A DNA stretch of 64,000 bases from JAGVSR01 sp033765145 (GTDB lineage: Bacteria; Pseudomonadota; Alphaproteobacteria; Rhizobiales; Hyphomicrobiaceae), in assembly GCA_033765145.1 (NCBI GenBank), contig JANRIH010000044.1:62001-126000 (forward strand), in the 5' to 3' direction. Numbering within the stretch: the stretch's first letter is position 1; every line of letters begins with the position of its first letter. The translations under genes and the position numbers were made by a program. Below, piece by piece: positions 44,684 to 52,733 of this stretch. The notes beneath the pieces are model-generated. The model searched no databases. It worked only from the letters and a program-made list of their open reading frames with translations, and had not been told where the DNA came from.

Positions 44684-46552
44684 ATGCTTTATCTTTTTGA
44701 TCCCTTCAATCGCGTGGTTGCGCGGAACGCTACGAAATATTCCTTCGAAGACAATGTCGGGAGTGGCGAGGTCGCGTTCGTCGGAACCGGGTTCACATAC
44801 AATGTTGCCAACAATCAACTGACCGGCGGCACGGTCACGGCCATCGAATTCCGCTCGACGTTTCCGTTCTCGGAACTCGTTCAACGGGTGAAGCTCGGGG
44901 CCGGTGTTTCGGTTTCGGCGCTCTCCGCGTCCCTTTTCCAGCCCGCGGCCAATCTCAATCGTCAGATCGAGAGCTGGGGCTACCAGTTTCCGAGCACGTT
45001 CATCGAGGACTTTCTGACTCCCGCGTTCGCGAGTTCCTTCACATCGACCCGCGTCAGGATTGAGGATTATAGCACCGGAACTTTCTTCGAGATCCACGGT
45101 AGCGGGTTCTCGATCACCAATGGAATTGTCCGCGGAACGGTGACGAGCGTCCGCGAGGTTTCCGCCGGCGGGTCGATCCTCCATACGGCGACGGGTGTCT
45201 CTGGCATGTCGCTCAATGCCGCGCTTTATGCATTCGGCAATGGTACGGCGCTCTACAGCGCGCTGATTGGCGGAGCAGACACCGTAACGAGCACGGGAAA
45301 GCTCTATGTCGAATTCACGGATCGGTTCTTCGATGAAATCTTCAACGAGGTCAGTCCCGGCGCGCTCGTCGGTGGGCCTGGTGCGGATACGCTCACAGGA
45401 ACAGCGGCGCAGAACAGGGATATTGCGGACTATTCCGTAGGTCCGCTAGCGGGGGTGACGGTCAATCTTTTGAACAGCACGGCGTCGGGCGGCGGCGGCA
45501 ACGATTCACTGGTCAATATCGACGGCATTCGCGGAACGGCGTTCGCCGACTCGCTATCGGGCAACAACTCCGGGAACTTTCTGAACGGTGGCGGTGGCAA
45601 CGACACGCTCAACGGTTTCGGCGGCAACGACGGATTGGCCGGCGGGCTCGGGGCAGATCGCATGACGGGCGGCACGGGCAATGACACGTTCTTCGTCGAT
45701 GCCCAGGGTGACGTCGTGATCGAGGCCAATGGGGCGGGATCCGACGAGGTTCGCTCCATCGTCTCCTACACGATGGCCGCCAATGTCGAGAACCTGCAAT
45801 TCAGCTACGGCCAGTTCAACGGCAACAACATCAACGGCACGGGCAACGCGCTCAATAACAAGATCGTCGGAAGCGTGGGACGGAATACCATCAGCGGCGG
45901 CGACGGAGCCGACACGATCGACGGGGCGCTCGGTGACGACATCCTTAATGGCAATACCGGCAATGACCGGCTGTTCGGCTTTCTCGGTTTCGATCAGCTT
46001 TTCGGTGGCGACGGGAACGATTTCCTCGACGGCGGCCCGATTCCGCAGGGCATCGTCACGAACGATATCCGCCCCGACATCCTAGACGGCGGATCGGGGA
46101 ATGACACGCTCGACGGTGGCTACGGCAACGACACCATGACGGGCGGGACGGGGAATGACCTCATCCGGCCGAATAACGGCGACGATGTCATCGATGGCGG
46201 TGCCGGCAACGATACGATGTCGGGCGGTGCCGGGCTCGATAGTTTCCGTTTTTCGACCGCGCTCGATGCATCGGCCAATACGGATCGGATCATGGATTTC
46301 GTCGTGGCGGACGATACGATCCGGCTCGCGAAAGCGGTGTTCGCTACTCTCGGCCCCACTGGGCAAACGATTGCAGATGCCGAACTATCGATGACCGGCT
46401 CGGCCGTCGACGGCAATACGCGCATCATCTACGTGGCGGGGACGGGCGAACTCTTTTACGACAGCGATGGAACAGGCGCTAATGCGGCGGTCCGTTTTGC
46501 GATGCTCTCGACCAATCTCTCGCTGACACGGGCCGATTTTCTCGTCGTCTGA
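44684..46552 (+). CDS. RTX calcium-binding repeat protein
   Basis: A 622-residue protein. The N-terminal ~220 residues have no recognised domain. From about residue 225, several blocks of the nonapeptide GGxGxDxLx appear (for example GGGGNDTLNG, GGTGNDTFFV, GGDGNDFLDG, GGAGNDTMSGG). They bind calcium in beta-rolls and characterise type I secreted proteins. There is no N-terminal signal peptide; a C-terminal secretion signal follows the last block (DSFRFSTALDASANTDRIMDF). No type I exporter is nearby. The function could be surface adhesion or matrix. Confidence 0.85.
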   Translation: MLYLFDPFNRVVARNATKYSFEDNVGSGEVAFVGTGFTYNVANNQLTGGTVTAIEFRSTFPFSELVQRVKLGAGVSVSALSASLFQPAANLNRQIESWGYQFPSTFIEDFLTPAFASSFTSTRVRIEDYSTGTFFEIHGSGFSITNGIVRGTVTSVREVSAGGSILHTATGVSGMSLNAALYAFGNGTALYSALIGGADTVTSTGKLYVEFTDRFFDEIFNEVSPGALVGGPGADTLTGTAAQNRDIADYSVGPLAGVTVNLLNSTASGGGGNDSLVNIDGIRGTAFADSLSGNNSGNFLNGGGGNDTLNGFGGNDGLAGGLGADRMTGGTGNDTFFVDAQGDVVIEANGAGSDEVRSIVSYTMAANVENLQFSYGQFNGNNINGTGNALNNKIVGSVGRNTISGGDGADTIDGALGDDILNGNTGNDRLFGFLGFDQLFGGDGNDFLDGGPIPQGIVTNDIRPDILDGGSGNDTLDGGYGNDTMTGGTGNDLIRPNNGDDVIDGGAGNDTMSGGAGLDSFRFSTALDASANTDRIMDFVVADDTIRLAKAVFATLGPTGQTIADAELSMTGSAVDGNTRIIYVAGTGELFYDSDGTGANAAVRFAMLSTNLSLTRADFLVV

Positions 46553-46581
46553 CGATGGTTCGGGCCGTCGCTCGCGAGGTG

Positions 46582-47037
46582 TCAACTCACGCGCTTTGTG
46601 CGATGGTCGTCGAGCCAGCGGACGATTTCAGCGCTCGCCTTCGTGGTTTCCGCTTCGATCGAGCGATAGTGACGGATCAACTCCTGACCGAACGGCGTCA
46701 ATCGCGCGGGGCCGCCGCCGTGGCCGTGTTCGGGCGTCGCGACGGCAACCTCGTCGAAGGCCTTGTTGATCTGTGACATGAAGAGCCAGGCGCGGCGATA
46801 GGAGATACCCATCGCTTCAGCGGCGCGTGACAGCGAGCCCTCGCGATGAATGAGTTCGAGGAGATCGACCTTGCCGGGTCCGAGGCGCGCGCCGCCGGGA
46901 AAGTCGATCTGGATCTTCAGTCGCGAGTTCTTGGGCGTTCCCGCTGATGTTGCAACCGCCTTTGCGGGCTTGGGCTTGCGTGCCGTTCCAACCGGGCTGG
47001 CCGGTGCCCTCTGGGATTTCGCTTTGGCTGGCTTCAT
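46582..47037 (-). CDS. Short ModE-type winged-helix regulator
   Basis: A 151-residue protein. Residues 1-40 are basic and disordered. The rest is a ModE N-terminal winged-helix domain with ARLGPGKVDLLELI, HREGSLSRAAEAMGISYRRAWLFM and the GGGPARLTPFGQELI wing. It has no C-terminal molybdate-binding (TOBE/MOP) domains, so it does not sense oxyanion by the E. coli ModE route. It lies last in the AOR gene series and is a candidate regulator of AOR and tup genes. Confidence 0.85.
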   Translation of the reverse strand: MKPAKAKSQRAPASPVGTARKPKPAKAVATSAGTPKNSRLKIQIDFPGGARLGPGKVDLLELIHREGSLSRAAEAMGISYRRAWLFMSQINKAFDEVAVATPEHGHGGGPARLTPFGQELIRHYRSIEAETTKASAEIVRWLDDHRTKRVS

Positions 47038-47085
47038 GGCTCATCCCTCGAGTGGTGGCGGCGCTGTGCGGATCTCGCTTAAAGA

Positions 47086-47397
47086 TCACCCACCACCACG
47101 CTGGAATGCAAGATCGAAGCGCGCGAGAAACCCCGTGCGTTCGGCGGGCGTCAAATTTTCGAACGTGATCGAGACGCGGGCTCGGGGGAGGGCCAGACGG
47201 GCGCCGAGCAGCACGTCGGGGAGCGCTTCAAAGCGGACCCAGGCGCGGCCATCCGCGTGATGGATGCAAGTCTCATCGCGCGCAACATCGCCCTTGGAGG
47301 GAACGTAGTCGCTATCGAGCACCGCCATGGAGCGGTCGAATTCGGCTCGCGTCAACGACATCGACTTGACGACGCGTCCGTTCGTTCCCTCGGTCAT
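47086..47397 (-). CDS. Unknown 103-aa protein coupled to a MoaD-like gene
   Basis: A protein of 103 residues with no family that I recognise. It starts MTEGTNGRVVKSMSLTRAEF, has one Cys in DETCIHHADGRAWVRFE, and ends in an amphipathic segment (VSITFENLTPAERTGFLARFDLAFQRGGG). Its ATG overlaps the stop of the MoaD-like gene by 4 bp (ATGA), so it is translationally coupled to it. The position in the AOR series suggests a role in assembly or cofactor insertion, which is inference only. A frame extended to 47832 is an artefact. Confidence 0.7.
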   Translation of the reverse strand: MTEGTNGRVVKSMSLTRAEFDRSMAVLDSDYVPSKGDVARDETCIHHADGRAWVRFEALPDVLLGARLALPRARVSITFENLTPAERTGFLARFDLAFQRGGG

Positions 47398-47645
47398 CCG
47401 CCGGCCACAGGCGGCCAGACGGCGACCGCGTCGCCCGGCGAAAGCTGTTTGGTGAGGCGCGCCGCCGGAGGCTGGAACACGCCGTTCAAGAGCACGAGGT
47501 GGCAGGATTGAGGGGGCACGTTGTGGTTGTCGAGAAGCGCGCGGATCGTCGTGCCGTCCGCGACATCGACATCGATCATATTGCGCTCGGCGCCCGACGG
47601 CAGGAATGTGCCGAGCGACGCATAGAGCTTCAAGGTCACTTTCAT
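47394..47645 (-). CDS. MoaD/ThiS-family sulfur carrier
   Basis: An 83-residue ubiquitin-fold protein beginning MKVTLKLYASLGTFLP and ending in the diagnostic PPVAGG Gly-Gly terminus, which is activated by an E1-like enzyme to carry a thiocarboxylate. It would donate sulfur to the pterin dithiolene. A dedicated MoaD beside a tungsten AOR is a known association. ATG 47645 is chosen over the longer frame at 47681. It overlaps the next gene by 4 bp. Confidence 0.88.
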   Translation of the reverse strand: MKVTLKLYASLGTFLPSGAERNMIDVDVADGTTIRALLDNHNVPPQSCHLVLLNGVFQPPAARLTKQLSPGDAVAVWPPVAGG

Positions 47646-47698
47646 CGCCCGTCCTGGCGTTACGTCGTTTGGTGTCCCCACTTACCGCTGGCGGAGGC

Positions 47699-49006
47699 TC
47701 ACGCGGCCTTCGCAATCGGCGCCTTGACGTGGGAACCCGTCGGTCCGGCGATCGGGCTTCCCTGAGCGACGGCGAGATAAGCTTCGCGCAGGCGCTCCGG
47801 TGACGCCATGAGCTTGTCCTTCCATTCGCCAAGCCGGAAGCCGGTCTGGATGAGGCCGCGCAGCATCCCGACGTGATCGGTCATGCCGACGCACTGGGCG
47901 CCGATCATCCGGTCGCCTTCGAAGTTGAGTTTCAGATACTGGAAGTTCGGCTCGCTCGTCAGCGATGCCGTCTGACCGCCGGGTTTGCCCTGCCAGAGGC
48001 CGAACGACGACGAGATCAATCCCATCGTGTCGAGCACGTTCATGTTGAGGGAGCCGCGGTGCGGGGTTGGACGGCCGGCCATGTTCTGGCCCGCGATGCG
48101 GCCGTGCTCGACCGCGACGGGCTGGATCGCCAGCATGTCTGGCTTGCCGGTCGAGATGTCGATCGCCTCGCAGCAGTCGCCCGCCGCGTAGACGCCCTTG
48201 GCGGTCGTTTCGAGGAACGGATTGACCTTGATGCCCCAGTTGACAGCGACGTTCGAGCCGACGAGGAAGCCGGTGTTCGATTTCACGCCGGCGGCCAGGA
48301 CGACCAGCTTGGCAGGGACATTCTCGCCGTTCGACAGCGCGACCGAGAGCGGCGCGCCAGCGTTCGAGGCGTTCTGCGTAATTCCTTCGACCTTGGTGCC
48401 GGTAAAGACGCGAACGCCTTTTTCGCGGCACCAGCGGCCGAGCATTCCGCCCGCGGTCTCGTCCATCATGCGCGCGACCATGCGGGGCGCGATTTCGACG
48501 ACGGTCAGATCACAGCCGCGCTGATAGAGCGCTTCGAGAACGATCGAGCCGATGAACCCCGCGCCGACGAGCACGACGGGCGCGCCCTTGTCGGCGCGCT
48601 TCAGGATTTCGCGCGCGTCCGCGAGTGTCCAGCAATTGACGACGCCTTCCAGATTCGAGCCCTGCATGCGCGGGATGACGGGCGTCGCGCCGGTCGCGAT
48701 CAGCAGGCGGTCGTAGGTGATCGGATCGCCGCCGGAGAGGTGGAGCGTGCGCGCCGCGCTGTCGATGCCGCCTGCGCGCGCGTTCAGAACCTCGATGCCG
48801 AGGCTTTCGTAGTGGCCGGATTTCTGGCGCAGGTAGGTGCCTTTTTCCTCGATGCTGCCGTGGAGCAGGTAAGGGATCGCCATGCGCGAATAGGGCGGTT
48901 CACCCTCGCCGCCGATCACTGTGATGCGGGCATTCCTGTCGAGGCCGCGGATGGTTTCTGCCGCTGTGACGCCCGCCGGTCCGGCGCCGAGAATCACGTG
49001 GTGCAT
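47699..49006 (-). CDS. FAD-dependent NAD(P)H oxidoreductase, AOR partner subunit
   Basis: A 435-residue pyridine nucleotide-disulfide type flavoprotein. The FAD-binding site is at the N-terminus (HHVILGAGPAGVTAAETI) and the NAD-binding loop is VVLVGAGFIGSIVLEAL (about residue 145). The late AIDISTGKPDMLAIQPVAVEHGRIAG block resembles NirB/rubredoxin reductase relatives. It lacks a redox-active Cys pair. By comparison with the three-subunit AOR of Aromatoleum (AorABC), it would pass electrons to or from NAD. It lies after the AOR gene and before the MoaD-like gene. Confidence 0.87.
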   Translation of the reverse strand: MHHVILGAGPAGVTAAETIRGLDRNARITVIGGEGEPPYSRMAIPYLLHGSIEEKGTYLRQKSGHYESLGIEVLNARAGGIDSAARTLHLSGGDPITYDRLLIATGATPVIPRMQGSNLEGVVNCWTLADAREILKRADKGAPVVLVGAGFIGSIVLEALYQRGCDLTVVEIAPRMVARMMDETAGGMLGRWCREKGVRVFTGTKVEGITQNASNAGAPLSVALSNGENVPAKLVVLAAGVKSNTGFLVGSNVAVNWGIKVNPFLETTAKGVYAAGDCCEAIDISTGKPDMLAIQPVAVEHGRIAGQNMAGRPTPHRGSLNMNVLDTMGLISSSFGLWQGKPGGQTASLTSEPNFQYLKLNFEGDRMIGAQCVGMTDHVGMLRGLIQTGFRLGEWKDKLMASPERLREAYLAVAQGSPIAGPTGSHVKAPIAKAA

Positions 49007-49174
49007 CGGTCAAGCTCCGTCGGAAATCTGTTGCGTGACATCCTTAGCATGCGCTTCGCCGATTGCGATCGGTTGTCCGCGCTAGGCTCCAAGCGACCAA
49101 ATGCCGGATCCGCCATTCTTGGCCGATCCGGCATCCAGGGACTCGCTACGCAGGGCGCGGGCGCTCTGCCATGA

Positions 49175-51022
49175 TCAAACCGCCAGGCGTGACAAGGTCT
49201 CGTTCGTGGGGACGCCTTCAGTTGTCCAGCCGCGGAGCTGATAGTATTCGGGAAGCATCTTCTCGAGCCCGTTGACGAGGCCCTTGGCGGGGCCGGTCTG
49301 AGCCGCTTCCTTGACGAGGCGCGGCGGCAGGTTGTCGTCCTTCGCGGTGAAGCCGACACGGTTGTTGAACACGCGTTCCATGTTCCAGATGCGCTCGCCG
49401 ACTTCCATCATGTATTCGGGCGTCCAAGAGCCGTCGCACGCGGCATCGACCTGGGGCGCGATGTCGTTCAAGGTCCACGCGAAGGTCGTGAACACGCAGA
49501 GGCCGGTCGAGTCGACGGCGGCGGTGGCATCCTGGAAGGCCTTGACGAGTGCCGGTTTGCCTTCGGTCACCAGTGGATCGGTCTTCTCGGGGATGCCGAG
49601 AATTTCCGAGGACACCGTGTACGAGCGCAGATGGCAGGCGCCACGGTTTGATGTGGCATAGGTGAGGCCCATGCCCTGGATGCCGCGGCTGTCGTAAGCG
49701 GGGAACTCCTGGCCTTTGACGGACATCGACAGGTCAGGGCGCCCGTACTTCGTGCAAAGGCGCAGCGAGCCGAGGCCCAGCTCCTTGCCGAAGCCTTCAC
49801 CCTTGCCGGTCAGTTCGACGCATTTGGCGAGGGCTTCGCCCGAACCGAATTTCAACTCGATACCGCCCGTATGCTCTTTCGTCAGAAGGCCGAGTTCATA
49901 GAGTTCCATGGCGGCGGAGACCGTCGCGCCGAACGAGATCGGGTCCATGCCCTGCTCGTTGCAGACGAAGTTCACAAACGTCAGGCACTCGAGATCGTCG
50001 ACGCCGGTGTTGGAGCCGAGCGCCCAGGCCGCTTCGTACTCGAGGCCGCCGGATGCGTGCCAGTACTGGGGCTTGTTCTGAATTGTGTAGTGCTTCTCGT
50101 CGATCTTCGAGATGCGTCCGCAGGCGATGGTGCAGCCGAAGCAGGCCTGGTTGGTCAGGAGGTTCGGCTGGCCGTCGGACTTGCGCGGCGTGGCCATCGC
50201 TTCAGCCGAGATGGCGTGTGCGCCTTCGAACTGGACGTCGCGATGGTTGCGGGTCGGCATCGCGCCCGCTTCGTTGATGACGTTCATCAGAACCTGCGTG
50301 CCGTAGGTCGGTAGGCCCGTCCCCGTCACAGCGTTCTGCTGAAGAACCTTCTTGCCGGCGGCAGTCGCCTTCAGGAACTCGCGGCCGTCCTTGACCTTGA
50401 CGCCACCCGTGCCCCGGACGGCGATGGCCTTCACGTTCTTCGAGCCCATGACGGCGCCGACGCCGGAGCGGCCCGCCGCGCGATGGAGATCGTTGACGAT
50501 GGCGGCGTAGAGCACCTGCTTCTCGCCGGCGACACCGATGCCCGCGATATGCATCATCGGGTCCTGGTGCCGGGTCTTGATCCATTCGTCCATGTGCCAG
50601 ACGCTGGTGCCCCAGATCTCGCTCGCGTCGTGGATCTCGCAGACGTCGTCGATGACGGAGATGTAAACAGGCTTCGGAGACCGTCCTTCGAGGATGATCA
50701 TGTCCCAGCCCGCGAACTTCAGTTCGGCGCCCCAGTAGCCGCCCGAGTTCGAGCAGGCGATGGCGTGGGTCAGAGCGCCCTTCGTGATGACCGAGTAGCG
50801 TCCGCCGGTGGAGGCCGCTGTGCCGGTCAACGGGCCGGTCGCGAAAATGAGCTTGTTGTCGGGCCCCAGAGGATCGACCTTCGGATCGATCTCCTCGACC
50901 AGATACTTGGTCGCCAGCCCGCGCTGGCCGAGATATTTTTTCGCCCAGTCCATGTTGAGGGGCTCGGTCTTCACCGTGCCATTGGTGAGGTTCACCCGGA
51001 GGATCTTGCGTGCCCAACCCAT
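49175..51022 (-). CDS. Tungsten-dependent aldehyde ferredoxin oxidoreductase
   Basis: A 615-residue AOR-family enzyme oxidising aldehydes to carboxylic acids (or the reverse) at a bis-pterin tungsten centre. It begins with the typical GWARKILRVNLTNG and has the pterin-binding region (GRYSVITKG). The iron-sulfur cluster ligands are C294, C297 and C301 (CFGCTIAC), with a fourth Cys in DSTGLCVFTTF near residue 510. The length is typical. AOR enzymes use the non-nucleotide pterin, so no Mob step is needed. It lies between its ferredoxin and flavoprotein subunits and close to a tungstate importer. Confidence 0.93.
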   Translation of the reverse strand: MGWARKILRVNLTNGTVKTEPLNMDWAKKYLGQRGLATKYLVEEIDPKVDPLGPDNKLIFATGPLTGTAASTGGRYSVITKGALTHAIACSNSGGYWGAELKFAGWDMIILEGRSPKPVYISVIDDVCEIHDASEIWGTSVWHMDEWIKTRHQDPMMHIAGIGVAGEKQVLYAAIVNDLHRAAGRSGVGAVMGSKNVKAIAVRGTGGVKVKDGREFLKATAAGKKVLQQNAVTGTGLPTYGTQVLMNVINEAGAMPTRNHRDVQFEGAHAISAEAMATPRKSDGQPNLLTNQACFGCTIACGRISKIDEKHYTIQNKPQYWHASGGLEYEAAWALGSNTGVDDLECLTFVNFVCNEQGMDPISFGATVSAAMELYELGLLTKEHTGGIELKFGSGEALAKCVELTGKGEGFGKELGLGSLRLCTKYGRPDLSMSVKGQEFPAYDSRGIQGMGLTYATSNRGACHLRSYTVSSEILGIPEKTDPLVTEGKPALVKAFQDATAAVDSTGLCVFTTFAWTLNDIAPQVDAACDGSWTPEYMMEVGERIWNMERVFNNRVGFTAKDDNLPPRLVKEAAQTGPAKGLVNGLEKMLPEYYQLRGWTTEGVPTNETLSRLAV

Positions 51023-51099
51023 AAGGTCGCTCCCTTATCTTGCGTGTGCGTTCTCGGACGCCAAATCGATGCCGCCATCAATCTTCAGGGTCTTGGTTC

Positions 51100-51125
51100 C
51101 CGGCGCCCCGCGGCTGCGGCGCCGG
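51100..51125 (-). terminator. GC-rich hairpin between the ferredoxin and AOR genes
   Basis: CCGGCGCC and GGCGCCGG form an 8-bp perfect stem with a 10-nt loop, inside the 157-bp gap between the ferredoxin stop and the AOR start. It is likely a stabilising or attenuating hairpin rather than a full terminator, as there is no T-run. Confidence 0.4.
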
Positions 51126-51179
51126 TCAAAGGCAGGCTGGATGTCCCGCCCATTCTGCCCATCAGTGCTCAGCTGCCCG

Positions 51180-51686
51180 TCAGTGCTTAGCGACAGGAGC
51201 CTTGGCTCCAGGTGCGCTGGCCGAGCCTGCCGCCGCGGCCGCAGCCCAGACCTTCATCTTATCGAAGCCCGTCTGTTCGATGTCCTGATACGTGATCGCG
51301 CCGGTCGGGCAGGCATCGGCGCAGGCCGGGTTGCCCTGGCAGAGGTCGCACTTGATGACTTTGCCGGTCGATGCGTTGTAGTTCACCGTTCCGAACGGGC
51401 AGGCGATCGTGCACACCTTGCAGCCGACGCAGAGATTCTCGTGGACGACCTTTACGAGCGTCAGGGGATCGGTCGTGATGGCGTTCACGGGGCAGGCCTG
51501 CTGGCACCAGGCTTCGGCGCACTGGGTGCACGTGTAGGGGACCATCTTCCCCTGTTCGTGGAAGTCGAAGACGCGGATTCGTGACTTGGCGACGTTGAAC
51601 TCGCCCTCATTTTCGTAACTGCAGGCCATCTCGCACTGCTTGCAGCCCGTGCATTTGCCCGCGTCGATTACCAGCGCCTTCAGCAT
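51180..51686 (-). CDS. Four-cluster ferredoxin subunit of AOR
   Basis: A 168-residue electron-transfer protein with Cys motifs for four [4Fe-4S] clusters: CTGCKQCEMAC, CTQCAEAWCQQACP, CVGCKVCTIACP and CDLCQGNPACADACP. This matches the AorA/HycB-type subunit in the AOR of Aromatoleum, where it wires the tungsten subunit to the flavin subunit. The last 25 residues are Ala-rich. ATG 51686 has a strong GGAGG 5 nt upstream; the frame from 51701 would place that site within the gene. It is the first gene of the AOR series. Confidence 0.92.
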   Translation of the reverse strand: MLKALVIDAGKCTGCKQCEMACSYENEGEFNVAKSRIRVFDFHEQGKMVPYTCTQCAEAWCQQACPVNAITTDPLTLVKVVHENLCVGCKVCTIACPFGTVNYNASTGKVIKCDLCQGNPACADACPTGAITYQDIEQTGFDKMKVWAAAAAAGSASAPGAKAPVAKH

Positions 51687-52028
51687 GCTTCCTCCAGACA
51701 TTCGAGCCCTCTTCGGGGCTTTGGGGCATGACGCCCTAAACCGACATCGTGATCAACTATACTAAGGTCTCAGTCGCGTTCACCAGATAATTTGCGAGAA
51801 CAATCGAGCGCGCGCTAGTCTTGTTGCTCCGCACGCAGCCACGACAAGCTATGTTCGCTTGGATACAGGTTTAGTTCAACTTGTGAATACTTCTTGGTGC
51901 CATTCGAAATGCTTTGCAGCCGCGCAAAGCTCTCGCACAGTTCAGTCCGGAAGCAATGTTGGACTGGATATCGCTCGACCCATCAGGTATCGTCGCGTAC
52001 CTGATCGACAGGCGATTGCGCGGCTTTC
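51687..52028. promoter_or_regulatory. Divergent promoter region, AOR series versus tup genes
   Basis: This 342-bp gap separates the minus-strand AOR genes from the plus-strand tup genes and is relatively AT-rich (for example around 51745-51800 and 51840-51900). Both promoters must lie here. Besides the inverted repeat at 51982-52005 I see no gene. Confidence 0.6.
51982..52005. promoter_or_regulatory. Perfect inverted repeat, candidate operator of tup
   Basis: ATCAGGTA (51982-51989) and TACCTGAT (51998-52005) form an 8-bp perfect inverted repeat with an 8-nt spacer, ending 23 nt before the tupB start. This suits a dimeric repressor; the ModE-like protein at the end of the AOR series is the obvious candidate. 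It could also act as an RNA hairpin in the tupB leader. Confidence 0.5.
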
Positions 52029-52733
52029 ATGGCGGACGAATTCCTTCAAGCGCTCGGCCTCATCGGACGGCTTGACGCCGATCTCGCGGACATTGTCGGC
52101 CGTTCGCTGGCCGTCAGTCTCTCGGCCGTCGCCGCGGCAGCACTGCTGGCGCTCCCTTTCGGCGCGCTGCTGGCAACGCACGTTTTCCCGGGTCGGGCGG
52201 TCCTCGTGGTGCTCGTCAACACGCTGATGGGGCTTCCCCCGGTCGTCGTCGGGCTCGCGGTCTATTTGATGCTGTCGGCGTCGGGACCGATGGGGCCGCT
52301 GCAACTCCTCTATACGCCCGCGGCTATGATCATCGCGCAGGCGATCCTCGTTTTTCCGATCCTGGCCGCGCTGACGCGCGAGGCGCTCGTCGCGATCGAG
52401 GAGGACCTCGGCGAGCAACTGAGCGTCTTTGGCGTCACGCCCTTCGAACGCGCCGGAACGCTTCTCTGGGAGACGCGCGCGGCCTTGGCGACGGCACTCC
52501 TCGCCGGGTTCGGCCGGGCGATCGCTGAAGTCGGGGCTGTGCTGATCGTCGGGGGTAACATCGCCCACGTCACGCGCACCATGACGACGACGATCGCGCT
52601 CGAGACGTCAAAGGGCGAACTTGCGCTCGCGCTGGCGCTCGGGGTCATTCTCATTCTGGTCGCGGGCCTCGTGAATGCCGCCGTGGCGCTGCTCAAGTCG
52701 TGGAACGACCTCGCTCAGCCGGCGAGGGTCTGA
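52029..52733 (+). CDS. tupB: Tungstate ABC transporter, permease TupB
   Basis: A 234-residue inner membrane permease with 5-6 helices. The TupB/ModB-like family pattern is visible: a VVLVNTLMGLPPVVVGLAVYLML segment and the EAA-loop region LLWETRAALATALLAGFGRAIAEVGAVLIVGGN. It takes up tungstate with TupC and TupA. It begins 23 nt after the inverted repeat. Its stop overlaps the tupC start by 1 bp (TGATG). Confidence 0.9.
   Translation: MADEFLQALGLIGRLDADLADIVGRSLAVSLSAVAAAALLALPFGALLATHVFPGRAVLVVLVNTLMGLPPVVVGLAVYLMLSASGPMGPLQLLYTPAAMIIAQAILVFPILAALTREALVAIEEDLGEQLSVFGVTPFERAGTLLWETRAALATALLAGFGRAIAEVGAVLIVGGNIAHVTRTMTTTIALETSKGELALALALGVILILVAGLVNAAVALLKSWNDLAQPARV

Noticed and set aside
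43508..45184. 558-codon minus-strand open frame opposite the SGNH hydrolase and RTX genes
   Set aside because: Low-quality translation without domains, while the plus-strand genes have clear motifs.
45370..46250. Repetitive GGCGGCNACGAC-like DNA that could pass for a tandem repeat array
   Set aside because: It simply encodes the RTX nonapeptide repeats; spacing follows codons and there are no spacers as in CRISPR.
47086..47832. 248-codon version of the unknown AOR-series protein
   Set aside because: The first 145 codons overlap the MoaD-like gene in another frame and read as Arg-rich nonsense; the ATG at 47397 is coupled to the MoaD stop.
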